From Spinacia oleracea (lineage: Eukaryota; Streptophyta; Magnoliopsida; Caryophyllales; Amaranthaceae): a stretch of DNA of 64,000 nucleotides. The notes below the pieces were generated by a model that had not been told where the DNA came from, ran no database searches, and was given only the letters and a program-made list of their open reading frames with translations. Shown here piece after piece: positions 62,266 through 64,000 of the stretch. The stretch's first letter is position 1, and each line of letters begins with the position of its first letter. A program made the translations under genes and the position numbers. The stretch covers positions 145,421,861 to 145,485,860 of the forward strand of contig NC_079492.1 in the NCBI RefSeq assembly GCF_020520425.1. The letters are read 5' to 3'.

Positions 62266-63401
62266 CTATTTCCACGTCTAGAAGTTGGAGATGAAAGCAC
62301 GAGGCCGTTACACAACTTATTAGTCAAAAACTTCATTGTGAAGTTTAATCATATACGAGTAAATGAGTAAAATACGACTATAAATTATTGAACAATAATG
62401 GTTAGCTTTTTATTTTCTTTCATTTCATATTAGATGCAATACTTTCCTTTTCAGAAAATTTCAAATTAGTTGCAACGTTAACTTTATTCGATAATGAGTC
62501 CTTGACTAGCTCGTTTTTCATTACATGGGTCTCTCTTAAAACGTGTGTTTACCTATGTTCCAACTTCTAATACGAGTAATAAGTATACATACGTCGCTAG
62601 ACTTTCAACTTTACTCTCATTCTATATTCTGGTTGCGCCATAATCTTTACTCAAAGCCATAAACACCAGGCATATTAAAATAATCTTTTGTGAAATGTAG
62701 CTTTAAGATCAATTTCACTAGAACAATTGTATCATATAATAGATAATTAGGACAGTCTTTTCTCAAGAGTAAAGCGAAATCGGACATTGACCTAAAAGAG
62801 TGACCCAAGGGGGAGAGTCCGAGAGTGTATTTAGTTTAGTTGGGAAGGGGTGAGAAATGCATAAGAATCCCATGTGATATGTGAAAATATTAATGGGAAT
62901 CACGTGGAAACGTACAGACAGATGAATGACGAGAGAAGAAGGGGAGGGAGAAGTTAGTGTTGGTTGGCTTATCTGCTATTGGGATGTACAACCGTATAAA
63001 CAACCAAACAGATGAAATCTGCTACTCACTACAACCCCAAATACTCCTTATAATTGTCATATTACTCCAATTTATCATACCCGTATATTATACTTTCTCC
63101 ACCCCTAAAATATTATTATCTCCGTTTCTTTTTATTTGTTACTTATTTTAATTTTATTTGGTCAAATCTTAAATATGTAGATCATGAAATCTTACTGTAA
63201 ATGTGTGATCTTGTTAGATTCGTGTAAATAAATAATATTAGTTTACAATAAAATTATCTTGAAAGTATATGTTGAGATGAATTTGGTTATATTTTACCTT
63301 GTGAAATACTTCATATAGTATACTTCATCTGTTTCTGAATATTTACAACAGTTTGACTAACACACTTGTCAAGACACTAGATTGACTGTAATTATATATT
63401 T

Positions 63402-63737
63402 CTCTCCGTCCTTTTTTATTCTTTACGTTTGGTATCATGCACGGGATTTAACAATATATGTTTCTTATTTAAACAATACAAATTACATTTTTTGATAATA
63501 TTTGAACTTTTATCCAAAATATGACATTGGAAAAGTGTGAGAGATTTAATGTCTCAATGGGAAAGTGAGAAATGTTTAGTGTTCAAATGATTTTAATTAA
63601 TTAAAATAATCACTTGCACACTTTTTGCAGAATATTATGGGTATTTATGATACAATATAAAAGAAAAGTTTCTATGTAAAGATTAAAGCGGGACACTAAA
63701 AACGGAAAGCGTAAAGAATAAAAAGGGATGGAGGGAG
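63402..63737. mobile_element. Stowaway MITE (family A), full copy
   Basis: CTCTCCGTCCTTTTTTATTC at the left is matched inverted at the right (AATAAAAAGGGATGGAGGGAG), with TA-like flanks. The interior words ACGTTTGGTAT and GAAAAGTGTGAGAG are those of the copy at 758. Flanking CTTCATCTGTTTCTGAATAT (63319) and ACGGACAACCAAGGGGAGTA (63890) suggest it may sit inside an older, worn element. Confidence 0.8.
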
Positions 63738-64000
63738 TATTACATAGTAAAAACTTAAAAAATGATGTTTGAAATATGTGCATTAAGACTAATTGAACAA
63801 CCTATTATAGAATAACACTTGATTTTTATATATTAGTAAAAAAAGTTTGGTTAAAAATCAAATTGTTACAAGTACTACGTATTTAAAAACGGACAACCAA
63901 GGGGAGTAAAAGATAATAAAATTAGAGTAAATGATTAGTGTAAAAACTAAAAATGGCGCAACTATTTTAGAAGGAAGTACATTTAGTAATAACTTCAAGT

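Larger units (their letters stand above)
61688..64000. other. Region upstream of the IQD gene to the window edge
   Basis: The first few hundred bases are the IQD promoter side. After the 114-bp tandem duplication come 62266-63400, with a lone Stowaway-like end at about 63118 (ATCTCCGTTTCTTTTTATT) and no gene. The window ends in AT-rich sequence. Confidence 0.65.

Overview
This window looks like nuclear DNA from a flowering plant, most likely a core eudicot. Genes are split into several exons with GT..AG introns, the intergenic DNA is AT-rich, and both introns and intergenic DNA are crowded with small transposons: Stowaway, CACTA-type, Tourist and hAT-like MITEs, tRNA-derived SINEs and one Helitron. 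All nine recognised genes belong to plant families. The Stowaway style and the many TACTCCGTA motifs make me think of Caryophyllales (beet, spinach or quinoa relatives), but that is an impression and not shown by the sequence.

Layout. 1-6548: repeat-rich intergenic DNA. 6549-10708 (-): BODYGUARD-type alpha/beta hydrolase, four exons. 10709-19307: intergenic, with a tandem duplication, an inverted-repeat element, a Helitron, two CACTA MITEs, two SINEs and several MITEs. 19308-22708 (+): GDSL esterase/lipase, five exons, with a MITE in each of its four introns. 22709-27845: intergenic, with nested Stowaways and two SINEs. 27846-30443 (+): DWARF27-like carotenoid isomerase family protein, six exons. 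33175-36348 (+): secreted GH9 endo-beta-1,4-glucanase, seven exons. 38909-40228 (+): intronless seven-helix GPR107/CAND-type membrane protein. 40229-45676: mostly unremarkable DNA with one Stowaway and a mitochondrial rRNA fragment. 45677-46663 (+): BRANCHLESS TRICHOME-like coiled-coil protein, single exon. 46664-54812: repeat-rich intergenic DNA. 54813-57497 (+): growth-regulating factor (GRF) with a miR396 target site, four exons. 58917-61687 (-): IQ67-domain calmodulin-binding (IQD) protein, five exons. 61688-64000: intergenic with Stowaway elements.

These are independent eukaryotic genes, not an operon. Their roles centre on the cell surface and growth: cuticle (BODYGUARD, perhaps the GDSL lipase), wall glucan remodelling (GH9), trichome and cell shape (BLT), microtubule/calmodulin scaffolding (IQD), leaf growth (GRF) and carotenoid/strigolactone-related chemistry (D27-like). 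From memory of Arabidopsis locus numbers, BODYGUARD, D27-like and BLT are neighbours there (At1g64670, At1g64680, At1g64690), so part of this gene order appears to be ancient. I found no virus-like or LTR element that I could support, no tRNA or intact rRNA gene, and no CRISPR. I found no convincing new biological system; the most unusual material is in the repeats.
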